A stretch of DNA of 64,000 nucleotides from Fallopia convolvulus (GCA_964016875.1 OZ024718.1:40674406-40738405); one strand, 5' to 3'; positions 1 through 11,614 are shown, numbered from the stretch's first letter. Program-made: numbers and translations. The notes: generated from the letters alone by a model not told the origin.

Positions 1-469
1 AAATGGCTTTCATAGCCATAGTTAAGTAACAGGGGATTTTACAACCCTTTGCAAGTTTGGATGCAACAGTATATACAAAAAAACCTCAACTTTAGGAGCA
101 ATAGAGAAATTGGATTCCAGATAAGGGGTATAGTACGAAGCAAAACTTAAAAACTTGCTGGTAGAGTTGTAGGCACCGGGCCTGCATCTCACACACAAAG
201 ACAGATAGGCAGAGATTTGGATGGATATTACGGAACAAAAGAGTCAGGCAACAGGATCTGCTGGAGGGGAACGCAAGGACGGGCGCCGATGGGGAGAGAG
301 CTAACGGCGAGGGAAAACGACCCTAGAGCGCGCCCCCACCACCGCCAAAGAAAGTCGACCCCGTATTCATCAGCCGTTTACCGAAAGAGAAAACGAGAAA
401 GAGCCATCAACACAGGGGAATTGAAGGGACACACATGGCCGCTACCCCTAGGCCAGCCACCCGCGAAGA
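1..469. other. Unassigned sequence at the window edge
   Basis: I recognise no gene here. A short Arg/Pro-rich plus-strand frame (217-501) has no family features and reads like a chance ORF in a G/C-rich patch. Nothing here matches the LTRs found elsewhere in the window. Confidence 0.4.
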
Positions 470-904
470 TTACTCCGCTGCCGCCTCGGAAACCGCTCTA
501 GATTTGGTGTTTTCCCCCATTTGTATTTGGGAATTGGGTGAATGATGAATAGAGTATCGCTCATCCACGATGTATGTGAAGAAACAACACCCACCACACA
601 TAACCTGATTTATCTCTTTTCTTGGATTTTTTGGATTGGATCTACATGGGCAACCGAAGGGTTTTTTGAGGTGCCCAATTAGATGTAGCTTTATCATTGA
701 AGCAAGATGGGTATTAACAGAGATGCTTGGAATTTGATTCTTAATCCTTTCATAAACTTCTTGCAATTGAGTATGGTTTTTTTTTTCTCGAGTTAGGTTG
801 GGATCTGGAGGAATCCAAAGGGGCGGTGGAGCTCTCGCCGCAGGGTAACTCACACAGAGGTAAGCAAATAGGACGGCGCGTGTTAGCACGCTGATTTGTG
901 ACAT
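470..904 (-). CDS. Hypothetical ORF, 144 residues, possibly not a gene
   Basis: An open minus-strand frame begins with a hydrophobic stretch that could be a signal peptide and contains a Cys-rich patch (CPC and CGGCC). A TATA-like run lies only about 20 bases before the ATG, too close for a normal core promoter. I recognise no domain and saw no second copy. It may be a small secreted protein, an exon of something larger, or a chance ORF. Confidence 0.2.
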   Translation of the reverse strand: MSQISVLTRAVLFAYLCVSYPAARAPPPLWIPPDPNLTREKKNHTQLQEVYERIKNQIPSISVNTHLASMIKLHLIGHLKKPFGCPCRSNPKNPRKEINQVMCGGCCFFTYIVDERYSIHHSPNSQIQMGENTKSRAVSEAAAE

Positions 905-1660
905 TATGTTGATTTTAAGGGTATAAATAGAATAGCATTTTGCAAAGTCAAGTTGAAGTAAAAGGCGACCCTTATATTACAAGGCTGTTTGAGTAGACCC
1001 CGAAGGGTAATCTCGTGAGTAGACCCTGAAGAGTAGTCTACTCACCACCGACCAAATAAAACAGTTTATAAATTTTTCTTGGATAATGGCCACGAGTCAC
1101 TCAAATAATTCAAGTTTTCCTTCAATGAATATTGCCCCAATTCCATGCCAAGGGATTCCGCAATATTGTTGTGAGATAAACCGTTAAACAACGACAATAG
1201 AAACGTTGGCAAGACGATTCTATCAAGAACAAACATACCTTGTTTGAGTCTTGCGATTCCTCTTCTTCCTTCACATGGACGAAGTCATCCAACCATGGAT
1301 CTCGAGGTTCTTACTTGATTTCCACACGAGAACAATGCTCCATGATATCAATCAAATTGTGTTTGATTTCTTGTGATTACACTCACTAAGAACAACCCTA
1401 GTCTTCCACTGATTTTTTGTGCATAGCACCAACTTTTGTGTCTTGCACATCAATCTTTGATGGACGCCCAATCACCCCTTAAATAGGCGACATCAAGGCT
1501 ACCCAAATTCAGTTATCAAGTGGTTATCAATCGGTTAGGGTAGTTGAGAGATTCTAGGAGAGGTTTGGAAGTTACTTGGAATATTCCTTCCAATAAGGAA
1601 GTTAGTTGAGATATGGATAGACGATTGTTAGAAGACTGTGATCTTCATCAACAAGGAAAG
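905..1660. other. Unassigned, LTR-like sequence
   Basis: No coding frame is supported. Two diverged copies of a motif reading gagtagacccYgaagRgta lie at about 990-1045. The minus strand has a TATA-like gcctatttaagg (around 1480-1490) and could begin an LTR at TGTTGATGAAG near 1655, but no matching other end or TSD was found. It does not match the 3' LTR of N at 27931-28823, so it is not the missing 5' LTR of N. Confidence 0.3.
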
Positions 1661-1756
1661 AGGTGTGATTTATATATCCCTTCTCTCTCGGTCAAATCTT
1701 TTTCACCGCATCTCTGTTTTACCTTTGCAAACCCTAATCTTCTTCAAAGCATCAAT

Positions 1757-1760
<4 letters not shown>

Positions 1761-1796
<36 letters not shown>
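1761..1796 (+). repeat. (TC)18 microsatellite in a leader
   Basis: An uninterrupted TC dinucleotide run of 36 bases lies between a TATA-like tttatatatccc (about 1669) and the ATG at 1803. CT-rich leaders are common in plant transcripts, so this may be the 5' UTR of the broken ORF that follows. Confidence 0.9.
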
Positions 1797-1799
<3 letters not shown>

Positions 1800-1802
1800 T
1801 CA

Positions 1803-2492
1803 ATGGAGTCCTCCTAAAACACCCTGCCCTAAACCTCGAAGGCCTTGATGACTCCGAGATCGAAGCTCTTCAAGCTCGTCTCGACTCTCTTAGAAAAGCC
1901 AAACTAGCATCTCCTTCGCCCGTTTCCAAGCTTCAATCCCAGTTTGATGCTGTTGCCGATGTCGGAGCCAAGGCTGTTGAAAGTGCTCCAAGTGAGAAAG
2001 AAGCTCTGCCCGAGGAGTCGGAAGAGGATCCTTCAATGGGCCCCTCGGAAACCCCTTTCGAGAAGTCTGCTAAAACAGAGGAAGGAAAGGAGGGTTTGGG
2101 TGAAAAGGAAAAGGAAGAGGTTAATTCACCTCCCAAGGAACTCACCGGATAACCAGAAAAGGTGGAGATCTTGCCGATGCATTTGAGGCCTGGGTGGGTC
2201 AAGCCAACAAGCCGAGGCAAGCACGGCTCCCATCGGAACGGATTCCTTCCCCTTCCTCCAAGAAGGCAAAGACGGCTCCCATCGACAAGAAGTATAGCCT
2301 CCGATCCACGACCACTACATAAAAAAAACGGTGGTCGAAGAACCTGCTGAGGAAGAAGATCTAGAGGAAGAAGAAGAGGAAGAAATTGGTTCTGATCCTG
2401 AGGAGGTGGAGTCCGAGGAAAAGGAGGAATCTGGTGATCAAGGAAATGAAGAGGAGGAAGAACTAGAGGAGGAGGTCGAGAAATATCTCTAG
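1803..2492 (+). pseudogene. N ORF, N-terminal piece (acidic, frameshifted)
   Basis: After the ATG at 1803 the frame shifts almost at once. The clearest frame (about 1823-2152) gives a short helical segment (LDDSEIEALQARLDSLRKAK) followed by a Ser/Pro/Glu-rich region. A second frame (2341-2492) is a run of Glu and Asp ending in a TAG at 2490. Both look like parts of one highly acidic, disordered N-terminal region. The reading frame resumes beyond the inserted P element at 6056. The function is unknown, and similar acidic tails precede the conserved domain in plant-transposon proteins of this type. Confidence 0.5.
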
Positions 2493-2784
2493 TCTGCTAA
2501 TGTAATATCCGCAATATTCCAAGGTTTTAAAACCATTATAATAAAATATTATAATCCTTTTCTCCATATAAAAGAGAATTCATAATATAATTTATAACCA
2601 TTCTTCTCTATAAAAATAGATTTTAAATAAATCAAATAAATAAAGTCAAGAATGTATTATAAGGGTTATGAAGGAATAAAAGCATTTAAATAAAAATAAT
2701 GCTTTAATAATTTTGAATTTTAATAAATAAAATAAAGGTACAACAAGCTAATAATAGTACAATGAAAAATTAATAAAAAGGAGG

Positions 2785-2865
2785 CAAGAGTCGAGACTCG
2801 AACCCGAGACCTCTTGCATCTCCTCTCACACGCCCACACACATAAACCGCTAAGCTATTATAACA
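2785..2865 (-). other. tRNA-like segment with pol III A-box and B-box inside P
   Basis: Read on the minus strand, this has an A-box-like tagcttagcggttt (complement of about 2845-2857) and, about 40 bases on, a B-box-like cgggttcgagtctc (complement of 2793-2806). This is the spacing of an internal RNA polymerase III promoter in tRNAs and tRNA-derived SINEs. The arms do not fold into a convincing cloverleaf by eye and there is no clear anticodon stem, so it is more likely a tRNA or SINE relic than a working tRNA gene. Confidence 0.45.
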
Positions 2866-3140
2866 TATCAACACTTAAACCCACCCTTTTATTTTTATAT
2901 TATCTTATTCTTCTTCTAACCCCAAAATCAAATCAGACGCTTGTCTGATTGAAGAGACGTTCAACCATTGCATGACAATGGCTTCTCCTCCTCCTTCACT
3001 CTTCCTTGCAAGACCCTCCTTAGTGCATCATCAAGAGTCATCATCCAAGCAAACACACTTCTCACCAGTGGAGAGCAAACCCCTTCTTCCTCTATGGTCA
3101 AATTCAAGTGCCATGGATCACTACCTTTCCCTCTCTTGCC

Positions 3141-3150
3141 TATATAAAGG
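3141..3150 (+). promoter_or_regulatory. Probable TATA box of solo LTR P
   Basis: The tatataaagg motif lies about 640 bases into the LTR, followed by a C/T-rich stretch suited to a transcription start. It sets the likely U3/R border and shows that the LTR reads on the plus strand. Confidence 0.5.
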
Positions 3151-6055
3151 GGCTGATTTCTTCACAAAATTCACACATCCATTCTCTCTTCCTCTCTAAG
3201 TAATTGCTCTTGTGAATCCTACAAAAAAATCAGCCACAAAAGCTCCCATTAATTTCTGATTTTTCCCCAAAAAACACCATTGTTAATCTCCCAAAGATCC
3301 ACCAAACCACCTCCTCTCCTCCCTTGGACCACTGCTGGCCACCGGACCACCGCCGGAGCAGTTGCCGCCCGCCGCCAAGCCGCCGCCCGAGCCACCGCCG
3401 CCCCTGTGCCGCTCCTCCCCTGGTTCTCTGTTGTTCGTACGTACAAAATCAAGAGAAAGGTCCAATTTTAATTAATTTAATTTCCCTTTTAATTCAATTA
3501 ATTTATGCTTATAAATTATTTACCTTATGCTGATTTTTACTAGAATAAATTAACCTATTAAAAATCCTAGAAGATCTTGTTAGGTGAACAATATAAAAAT
3601 CAATTAAGGAAATTCTAGCATACTAGATAAGCTCTTATCTTACATGATAATTTAATAATAGTATAAATCTCAAGACATGGATTATTAAATAAAAACTTAT
3701 GTAGAAAGTATATTTTTATATATATAAATTATATTGTTTTAAAGTATGGAGTTTTTGATTGTTAGAAAATACCTTACAAAGAAGAATATAAAAGAAATAA
3801 AAAAGGATATTATATTATGTTATATCTCTAAGTATAGTGGATTTAAAAATATTATAATATCATAGACATAAGATTTATTTAATAATGATGGTGGTTATGA
3901 TAATAATATTTTATTTATATAATTAAAGTAATAAGTTGTTAAGTATGCTGGTTTGTTAAAAGTTATCTTGCATAAAAAGACATTAAAGATGGAAAAGATA
4001 ATATTATGATCTAAGTTATAATTAAAATAAATTATATGCTCTTAGTTATAAAATAATACTTTAAGACACGATTCTATTTTTTTTTATGAACTAAAGATAT
4101 GGGAGAACTTATTTAAATAAGATAATAAGATTATTTTATCATCATATGGTATTTATGGAAAACATATTGTATAACTTTGACTAGAAAGTCCTATATATGG
4201 AAAGTACTAGAAAAAGACATCTACTAATATTTTTATCTCTATTTAATATTATATGTATATTAAATGAGGATTTAATGAGAAAATATTATAATAAGGTCAT
4301 ATTATAAAAAGATATTGTTTGAGAAAAGATAATATTATAATAATGCTATGAATATGAGATATTAAATAATAAGGGCACTTTAGACTTTTCACAATCCTAA
4401 GAAGAATTTATTAATAACTATACTTATTATAATGTTGAAAACTTTATCATAAGATTTTATAAGGATATTCCTTGCTTATTTATATTAAATAAAATAACAA
4501 GTTAAGATTATAAAGGAATATTTTAATAAATTAAATAAAGCTATTTCTTGGTTTTAAAGAATAATAATAAATAATATTAAAATAAGGATTTTTAAGGTAT
4601 AAAAGGATATTACAAAATGAAAAATAATAATAAGGAATATTATTATTTTATCCACATCCAACTAAATTATTAATATAATAATTTAGAAATTTTCTTTCCT
4701 TAAAAGAATAAAAGAATTATTCACAACTTTAGAAGAATTGGAGCATTCTTAATAAAGTTATCGGAATATCCCGTGTCTTAGGTCAAATCTCCGTTCCGTG
4801 ACAAGAACATCGTTTCCGCTCGTTTGCTAATACAAACTCGTACAAGCTAAGGCAAGTGGAATTTCTCCTTGTAGCCTTAATAAATTCGTTTCGTGAAATT
4901 TCTCGATGTTGGGAACAACTTGTTTGCTAAAAATAAACGAATCTAGGAATATCGATTGCTAGAAATAATGACCCCATTGTTATCATTATTCTGTTATGCA
5001 AATATTTGATAGGACTATTATGCTAGTCTTGTTTGTGACCTTGATTGTTTATGATCTCTTTTCGAGATCGGTTTGGATGAAATAGTGAGGGGTGCGGGAC
5101 TAACCCGACACCTTTATATAACCAACTAAGTCGTATTGCCACCATGCCTAAATTACGACTTGTCGATCATGATCCATGTCCGCTACTACGCCTCGGAGGG
5201 ACGTATGCACCCTAGCTAAGTGCCGAAACCTTGTTCTTGTCAGTGGTCCGGGCCGGTACAAGGCCCCCCACACCCTTAAAATATGTTAACATAAGTGAAA
5301 GTTTTCATCACAATACAAGATAAGTGCCCAAGCACATTTAAAAGAAATCAAAACCGGACCGGTCTCAAATGATCGATCTGGCTCTCGGTTCGCAAGGGCG
5401 CGAGAGGTTTTCAAAAACTTTTATGAATTAATAACGTTCCCAACATACTTCCTACTCTAAAAGAAGTCTACAATCTCGTAGTTCCTCTCTCGATTAACGA
5501 GCTATCTCCTCTTGAGATACACTCTTCTCCGTCCTGTTAAGCCCCACATAAAGGTCTATACCTCAAAACACATCCGATAATATCTCCCCCGAATATTAGA
5601 AATTATTGAATTACCCTGGGGAAGTTCCGTTCCCGCTTGCTTAGTCTCTTAGACTAATTCTTTTTTTTCCGTATGTTTGCCTGGCATTTTCTCGCCCCTC
5701 GCGAATTATGTCAGAACCTAGGAACTCGAGCAAGGCGTAGGTGAAGCCGAAGCAAGAAGGAAGGGCAATATTTGTGAAGATGTATTTTCCTTATCTTTTG
5801 GTTTATTTCTATTTATGTCGCAAGAACAAGTTTTATGCTTTCCGTTATCAAACTCCATTTTGTTAAGGTATTATTATGAAGGTTTGTACGAACAAAGTCT
5901 CTTTCGAGGGCACCCTTTTTATTATATAAATTATGTAAATTTCCGCATTTTGTGAGTTCAATATCATTCTAAAAGCCTTGGGTGACTTTGGACGGTAAAA
6001 TCCGATGTCATTGGCGGAAATACCCAATGTTGTAAAATAGGGGTGTTACAGCTAA

Positions 6056-6366
6056 GACAAAAGGGAAACTGCCAATGGAACCAGAAGGTGCTTCTAAGAA
6101 GAGTTCAAAGTAAGTGGTCGGTCCTCTGGTGATCGATGATGAGTTTCTGAACGAGCACGACTTGGAGGAGTTTTGGGAACTACTCAAGTTCCAAGGTTGG
6201 GAAAAGATCTATGCTTTGAAAGTCAAGGTAGATGTATCTGTCCTTGTTGATTTCTTTTCAAACTACCAACTGGCGGATCTCTCAAGTGGTCCCTTAGGTT
6301 TTTCTACCGTTGGAGAATCGGAAAATTTCTTTCTCTTTGGGGTCTGTTGCAAAGGTTCTGGGTGTT
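6056..6366 (+). pseudogene. N ORF, central piece
   Basis: The frame of N continues from the P insertion with a stop at about 6111, then an open stretch with a WE-I-AL-V-V-V-FF-N pattern (about 6190-6270). This resembles the start of the 'putative plant transposon protein' domain, where a conserved W precedes a long helix and an F-Y/F-x-N motif. The frame is cut at 6366 by A, and the codons on both sides of A join in phase across the gtgtt duplication. It is a fragment of a dead gene. Confidence 0.5.
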
Positions 6367-6797
6367 TGATGTGAGCCCCTCATTGACGGCGAGCCAAGAA
6401 GAGGAAGATTTGTCCGTGCGCTTCGACAGACCCATTACTCGAGCCCGGACCCGTGCCATAGCTCGAGCCATGGCGTCCCTCGTCGTGCGTGCCTACGCAA
6501 GCCACGAAACATCCACCGGCGTGCCCCTCTTCAAGTGCCTCACCATCATCGGAGCTGCACCGCTCCTCAACGCCGACGCCTCGCACCACGGTGCCGAGGA
6601 CCTCTCGTCTAGTGTTGTGCCAGCCACGCCCGGTACCGAAACCCTATGCCTCGGTACCAACCTGCATGTCTTCGTCGGGCCAACCCGGCATCACGACATG
6701 AGGTTCGTGTGCGCCGCGCAGCTCGGCCTTGTCGTGCCACACCTAGTGTGTCGCGACATGCCTTGTGTGCGCCGCGTGCCTTGGCCGACAGATTGCG
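6367..6797 (+). repeat. A 5' LTR, 3' portion missing
   Basis: The first 430 bases match the 3' LTR (25885 onward) closely, with many substitutions. After about 6797 the match to the 3' LTR stops and the sequence instead resembles the leader of relative B just past its primer-binding site (gtaagtc followed by an ACCCTC motif). A deletion has therefore removed the TATA region, the LTR end and the primer-binding site. The sequence encodes the same pol tail (GPITRAR-type, here with R-P-I-T) as the 3' copy. Confidence 0.75.
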
Positions 6798-7690
6798 TAA
6801 GTCTTTTCTCACCCTCTTACTCGTTTTTGCACGATTTTTTTCTTTTCCATCCGTATTTCATTAAGCTTCCGCCATCTCTACCATCATCCATTACTTCCAT
6901 TGTTTTTGTTTTAAAAAAAATAAGAAAAATCACACAAAAAATCGCCTTTACCCTACGATTTGCACTTGTTTTCGGTTCAATTGCTTGAGTTTTCGAGTCT
7001 TGCTTTCTTCATTCTTGCATTGTTGGATCGATTGAGTTGTGTGCGTTTTTACTTCTTTTGTTTTTGCGAGATTTGGTGACCTTTTTCGCCATATCTCTTT
7101 GTGGTTATTGAGGGCAAGTATCTTGGAGGATAAAATCCACAAGATCTTGTTAGTTGCCGAAATTCATTAAAAAAATCTTTGGAAGATTATAGCCAAAATA
7201 AGGAAATGTCTTTCCAATTGTATAAAAAAAAACAAGATCTCGTGGGATACACAAGCCAAAATAAGGCAATTATCCCATAAGTGATTCGGCCCCCCTCTCT
7301 CTCATATCTTGCATAATCTTTTTAATTTGGTTTGCATATATTTTAATTGACATTAAATTGTTACACACAATCTGTCCTTCCCTTCTAAGGACGATATCCC
7401 CTTTATTCTTTTCTTCTCTCTCTTGCGTGGCCAAGACTAACCCTAGCCGACACCTCTCTCTCTCTTTCTTTCTTTCTTACTTGCTTTGTTATATGCTTGT
7501 TCGTGCTCTTGCTTGTTCCTTACTTGTGTAAGTCGAGACCTTAAGCCTCCCCGACCCTTTCAAGCCCCTTCTTTCGTGCAATCAATGGTATTTGGGTGGT
7601 GAGTCTTACAACGTCTCTAAGCTTCTTTTGTTTGTTGTTTTTGGAACTTTTGACTTGTTCATGTCTATGGTTGAGATAGGTGACGGTAGC
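6798..7690 (+). other. A untranslated leader
   Basis: No coding frame is supported. The motif agccaaaataagg occurs twice (7191-7203 and 7254-7266) and is found twice, in reverse orientation as expected, in the leader of B (45582-45594 and 45638-45650). The leader also has several C/T-rich runs (7400-7480). This is the region in which LTR elements keep packaging and dimerisation signals, though no such role is shown here. Confidence 0.6.
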
Positions 7691-9405
7691 ATGGAATCCG
7701 AGGAGCAAAACAACAATAACAAAAATAACCAATAAGGAGGGAACAATCCACCGTCGGCGCACCAACCGGCGCTTCTACCGACGCCCGGTGCGTCGCAAAC
7801 TGGCGCCGTTCCCGCAGCAAGCTTCACAACGTTGGAGGCGTGCTTCGCTAACATGGAGCTCCCCCTTTCGAGGTTCATGGATCAACAAGCACCAGCTATG
7901 ACGATCCATACGCAGCCCCCGAATCCGAGCGTAACGCCACACGACGTCTCGGTTCCGAGGGCTACGACACAAGAAAAGGCCAAGGGCCCGATGGTTGAAC
8001 CGTCTAGCCAACATGGAATCCAGAGGTTGGAATCCATGAAGGAGAGTCGACCGACTAATCAAGGTCAAGATGTACAGGAGGTTCATGACGTTCATTCCGA
8101 TGAGGAGTATGACTCCGAGGAGTGGTGACGTCAACAGGCAAAGAAAAAGAAAAAGGCGGTCACCTCGACGCCTAAGAAAAAGAAAAACAAGGACCGAGAT
8201 GACTTCGATGTCAACGACTATCGGGGTCATCAAAGTCCAACAACTCCACGTTCGGAATCCGAGGACTCTATGACGGAGTACGAGGAAGATTTCGAGGAGG
8301 ATTTTGACCACCCTCCGGTCCATGATTCGGAGGAGGTGATAGATCGGGATTGGATTCCGAGACCCAAATTGCCTGAGAACCGCACGGAGCATGATCGGCT
8401 TGAACACCGTGACAACCGCGATCGACCTTGCCGCAATGGGGATCGGCGCGACCATGACCGAAATCGAGGGACAAGCGATGCCCTCGGCGCGATAGGGACG
8501 ACGAGCCAAGCGACGATGGTGATGGGCCAGGCTTAGGGTCTCCCCGAGGCAACCGGCGCCATCGCACACCTCCTACGCGTGCCAATCGGCGCGCCGACAA
8601 TGAACGTCCGGCGCACGTATCACACCGCGATGTCAAGGTAAAATTTGAGGATTTTTACGGTAATTACAATGGTGACGAATTCATTTCTTGGTTGCAGGGT
8701 ACAGAACACATCCTTAAGCATTGCCATTACAAGGATCACGAGAAAGTTGAGGTGGTGACCCTTCATTTCAAGGGGGCCGCTCGTATGTGGTGGAACCGAT
8801 TCGAAGCGCATCGGGCCCGAAAGGGTAAAGCCGCCATTACCGAGTGACACCAACTTGTTTTCATAATGAAGCGGAAATTCATACCCCCCGACTACAAGGA
8901 GAAAGTCCGGATTTTGATCCAAGACACTCGTCAAGGATCCATGACTCCGAAGGAGTTCTTTGCTTACTTAGAAGATTCATTCTTCAAGGCGGGCATAAGC
9001 GCTTCCCCGGGGGCCTTGCGGTCTCGGTTTGTGGTGGGACTCCATCAATGGATTCGTGATCGATTGGTTGTCTTGCCAATCAAGGACTTGGGATGGCTCA
9101 TTCACACGGCCATGTAGTTGTACATGCAATTTAAGAGGCCAAAGTCGTCCAATTTTCAAAGGTATGGCTCAAACTCTAGTCCTTCCACTTTTGGTACTAA
9201 ACCGGTTTCCTCTCCTTCTTTTTCTAAACCCAAGGTAGGTACCCCTGGAATGGACTCCAAGGGCCCTTCGGTTGGACAAAACCGTGACAAGGCCGCCCCT
9301 ACCCCACAAACAAGGACTCGAGACATCGAGTGCTATCAATGTGGTGGGCGGGGCTACCTCAAACGTTATTGTCAAAACACGAAGCGCGTATTGTTTTCGG
9401 CTTAA
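7691..9405 (+). pseudogene. A gag (nucleocapsid polyprotein), broken
   Basis: The start at 7691 matches the gag start region of B. The order is a Gln/Pro-rich N-terminal region, an acidic and Arg-rich linker, then the retrotransposon gag core (about 8640-9117) with the AARMWWNRFEA motif and an MTP-EF-Y-L-E-FFKAG motif, then a CCHC knuckle (about 9332-9373). Internal stops lie at about 7733, 8126, 8845, 9115 and 9403. The knuckle in this copy reads CYQCGGRGYLKRYC, with Tyr where the zinc-binding His belongs. Gag forms the particle and binds RNA, and this copy cannot make a full product. Confidence 0.8.
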
Positions 9406-9739
9406 TCGGCGGCGTATGAAAGCGTTGACGAGGCTGAGTTAGAAGAAGAAAACGAGGCACCGATTGAAGATGGCGCGTATTTCACGCCCTCGGATATTGC
9501 GCGCCCTTCGGTTTTACAAAACCGTGACAAGGCCACCTCTACCCCACAAACAAGGACTCGAGACATCGAGTGCTATTAATGTGGTGGGCGGGGCCACCTC
9601 AAACGTGATTGTCCAAACACGAAGCGCGTGTTATTTTCGGCTCAATCGGTGGCGTATGAAAGCGTTGACGAGGCTGAGTTAGAAGAAGAAAACGTGGCAC
9701 CGATTGAAGACGGCGTGTATTGCGCACCCTCGGATATTG
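9264..9739 (+). repeat. Tandem 240-bp duplication of the gag zinc-knuckle segment
   Basis: Copy one starts at 9264 and copy two at 9504, exactly 240 bp (80 codons) apart, so the frame is kept. Each holds a CCHC knuckle and the acidic linker leading into protease. The first copy lost the His of the knuckle and has a stop after it. The second has the His but a stop in place of the residue before the second Cys. B has a single copy, so the duplication arose in the A lineage. Confidence 0.85.
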
Positions 9740-11142
9740 GCGCCGGCATAGACAAGCTCTTGCTCGTGACACGTCGAGCACTTAGCGTCAAGGAGGCCGT
9801 GCCAACCGATCAACGGGAAAATATTTTCTGTACTTGTTGTTTGGTGCAAAATGTCTCCTTGTTTGTCATAATCAATTCTGGTAGTTGCAAAAACTTATTG
9901 TCAAGGAAAGTCGTCACTCATTTCAATTTGCCACAATTGGAGCATTCGAGACCTTACAAGCTCGCTTGGATCTCTAATGACGGCAATCATTGGATCACCA
10001 AACAGGTACGTCTTTCTTTTTCTATTGGCATTTATCCAAATTCGGATTTGTTTGATGTCACTGACATGGACGCCACACATGTTCTCCTTGGTCGTCCATG
10101 GCAGTTTGACCATCACGTGATTTACGATGGCCGGTTGAACACCTACATGTTCAATTACCTTGGTAAACGCGTGACCATCTTACCTATGTCTCTGAGTGAA
10201 GCTTTACAAGATGAAACCGAAAGGCAACAAGCAAAGGCTCGGGAGACAACCATCGTCGCGCCTACACCGAACGATGAAAACAACGATGTTTCTGGCCAAC
10301 ACATAAGTTCCAACGACGTTTCTGGCGTGCTTGGACCAGATTCTGATCAACAATAGATTTTGCACCAGGAGCGCCGAGGCAATGTTAAAGAAGAACCTCG
10401 GACGCCGAGTAGCCAGCCAACCGTGCGCCGCAACGCGCCAATCGGTACGGAACGACGCTAGGTCGGTACCGACCCTTTCCAACGGCACAACTGGTCCCAA
10501 TCTTCATCATTGGCATGGTTCTATGGGCCAAACAGTGGCAACCATGGCAACTCTTGTAGCACCGAGGACGCCGAGTTACCCTTGCTCAGCACGGTCCAAG
10601 ACCGCTTGCTTCTATGCCGGTGCTACGACGTGGTCAAAACCATCGAGGGGAGTTTTTCTTGCTTTCTTTTGTGTCCTTTGCTTCAAATTACCATTGCTAA
10701 GACACATGAGCTACCCCCCTCTATCTCTTCTCTTTTACAGGAGTTTGAGGACATTATGCCTGCCGAGCTCCCCGATGGGTTGCCATCGATTCGGGGGATC
10801 AAGCATCGCATAGATCTCATTCCTGGTGCTTCATTGCCAAACCGGGCTGCATATAGGGCATCTCCTAAGGAGACTCAAGAGCTACAATGCCAAGTCCTAT
10901 CTCTGTTGGACAAGGGCTATGTTCGAGAGTCCCTTAGTCCGTGTACGGTTATAGTTATCTTAGTGAGTTCCAGTTATCTTGGCGGGTTCGTGCCATCAAC
11001 CAAATCACCATAAAGTACCGTCACCTGATTCCCCGTTTGGATGACATGCTCGACGAATTACATGGTGCCGTTCTATTCTCCAAGATCGATTTGCAAAGCG
11101 GCTACCATCAGATTCGGATGCAAGAAGGGGACGAGTGGAAGA
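9628..11142 (+). pseudogene. A protease and N-terminal reverse transcriptase
   Basis: The frame 9628-10356 holds a retropepsin-like domain. The active-site triad reads INSGSC here, where B reads IDSGSC, so the catalytic Asp is lost. The motif LLGRPWQ follows about 70 residues later, as usual. After a linker the reverse-transcriptase start is at about 10740 (EFEDIMP, then a PNRAAYR motif), with a frameshift near 10960 where the KKDGSWR segment of B is garbled. The KIDL-SGYHQIR motif is kept (about 11085-11120). The frame is cut at 11142 by C and resumes at 23687. Confidence 0.8.
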
Positions 11143-11614
11143 TGTTTTGGACAAAAATTTGACTAACAAATCTCTGTCCTGGATCCGGGCACGATCGAAT
11201 TGAAAGGAAAGCAAAAATTGCGAGAAAGTAAGTATTTTTTATGATGCCGAGGGCGAAAGCTCTCTCTTTTGATTATCTTCTCGATTATAAGTGTGTCTTT
11301 GTAAAAACCGCAAAATTCTACCTATAAACCCCCTCATTTCAACGGTCCATTCCCACCTCCCACGATTTTCGGATTTATAGGGAATATCCCTAACTACTGT
11401 CCACTTCCCACGTATATCGGAGGTGAAGAACGCCATATCCGTTATCTTCTGAACACGCTTCTCTTCTTCGTGACAGAAGCTTTCTTCCTTCACTTAAATG
11501 ACTGGTGACTTCCCTTTGTTTTTGGATCCTTCTGCGACCAGACCAACCGGTGACTTCCCTGTCTGTTTGTGGGCTGGGCTTACTAAATGGGCCGAAGAGA
11601 TTTTGGGCCTAACA
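11143..11614 (-). repeat. C 3' LTR
   Basis: This 472-bp copy matches 23214-23681 at roughly nine bases in ten by eye, indicating a fairly old insertion. On the minus strand a purine tract (complement of 11615-11626, atttgggggtat) directly precedes it, as expected for second-strand priming. A possible TATA-like element lies near 11325 (minus). Confidence 0.9.

Larger units (their letters stand above)
2501..6050 (+). mobile_element. Element P: 3.55 kb solo LTR in N
   Basis: The sequence runs from TGTAATATCC to GGGTGTTACA, an imperfect inverted pair typical of LTR ends, and is flanked by a perfect 5-bp duplication gctaa (2496-2500 and 6051-6055). It has one TATA-like tatataaagg (3141-3150) and no gag, pol or internal LTR copies, so it is best read as a solo LTR left by LTR-LTR recombination. 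An LTR this long with these ends suits Tekay/Del-like or related gypsy groups, which is inference. The stretch 3470-4780 is extremely AT-rich and holds no ORF. A tRNA-like segment lies near its left end. Confidence 0.85.

Noticed and set aside
217..501. 94-residue Arg/Pro-rich frame on the plus strand
   Set aside because: Composition follows local G/C content, there is no domain, and it overlaps another frame equally long on the minus strand.
905..1660. Possible 5' LTR of N
   Set aside because: No shared sequence with the N 3' LTR at 27931-28823.
2785..2865. Functional tRNA gene
   Set aside because: A-box and B-box spacing fits, but the acceptor and anticodon stems do not pair by eye. Kept only as a tRNA-like segment.
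3249..3533. Several overlapping Ala/Arg/Pro-rich ORFs in P (three frames and both strands)
   Set aside because: They come from a CCGCC-rich patch of the LTR, and open frames in all directions indicate composition bias.
6347..6988. 213-residue frame in the A 5' LTR as a separate gene
   Set aside because: Its first half is the known pol tail in the LTR (compare 25885-26220) and the rest is leader sequence.
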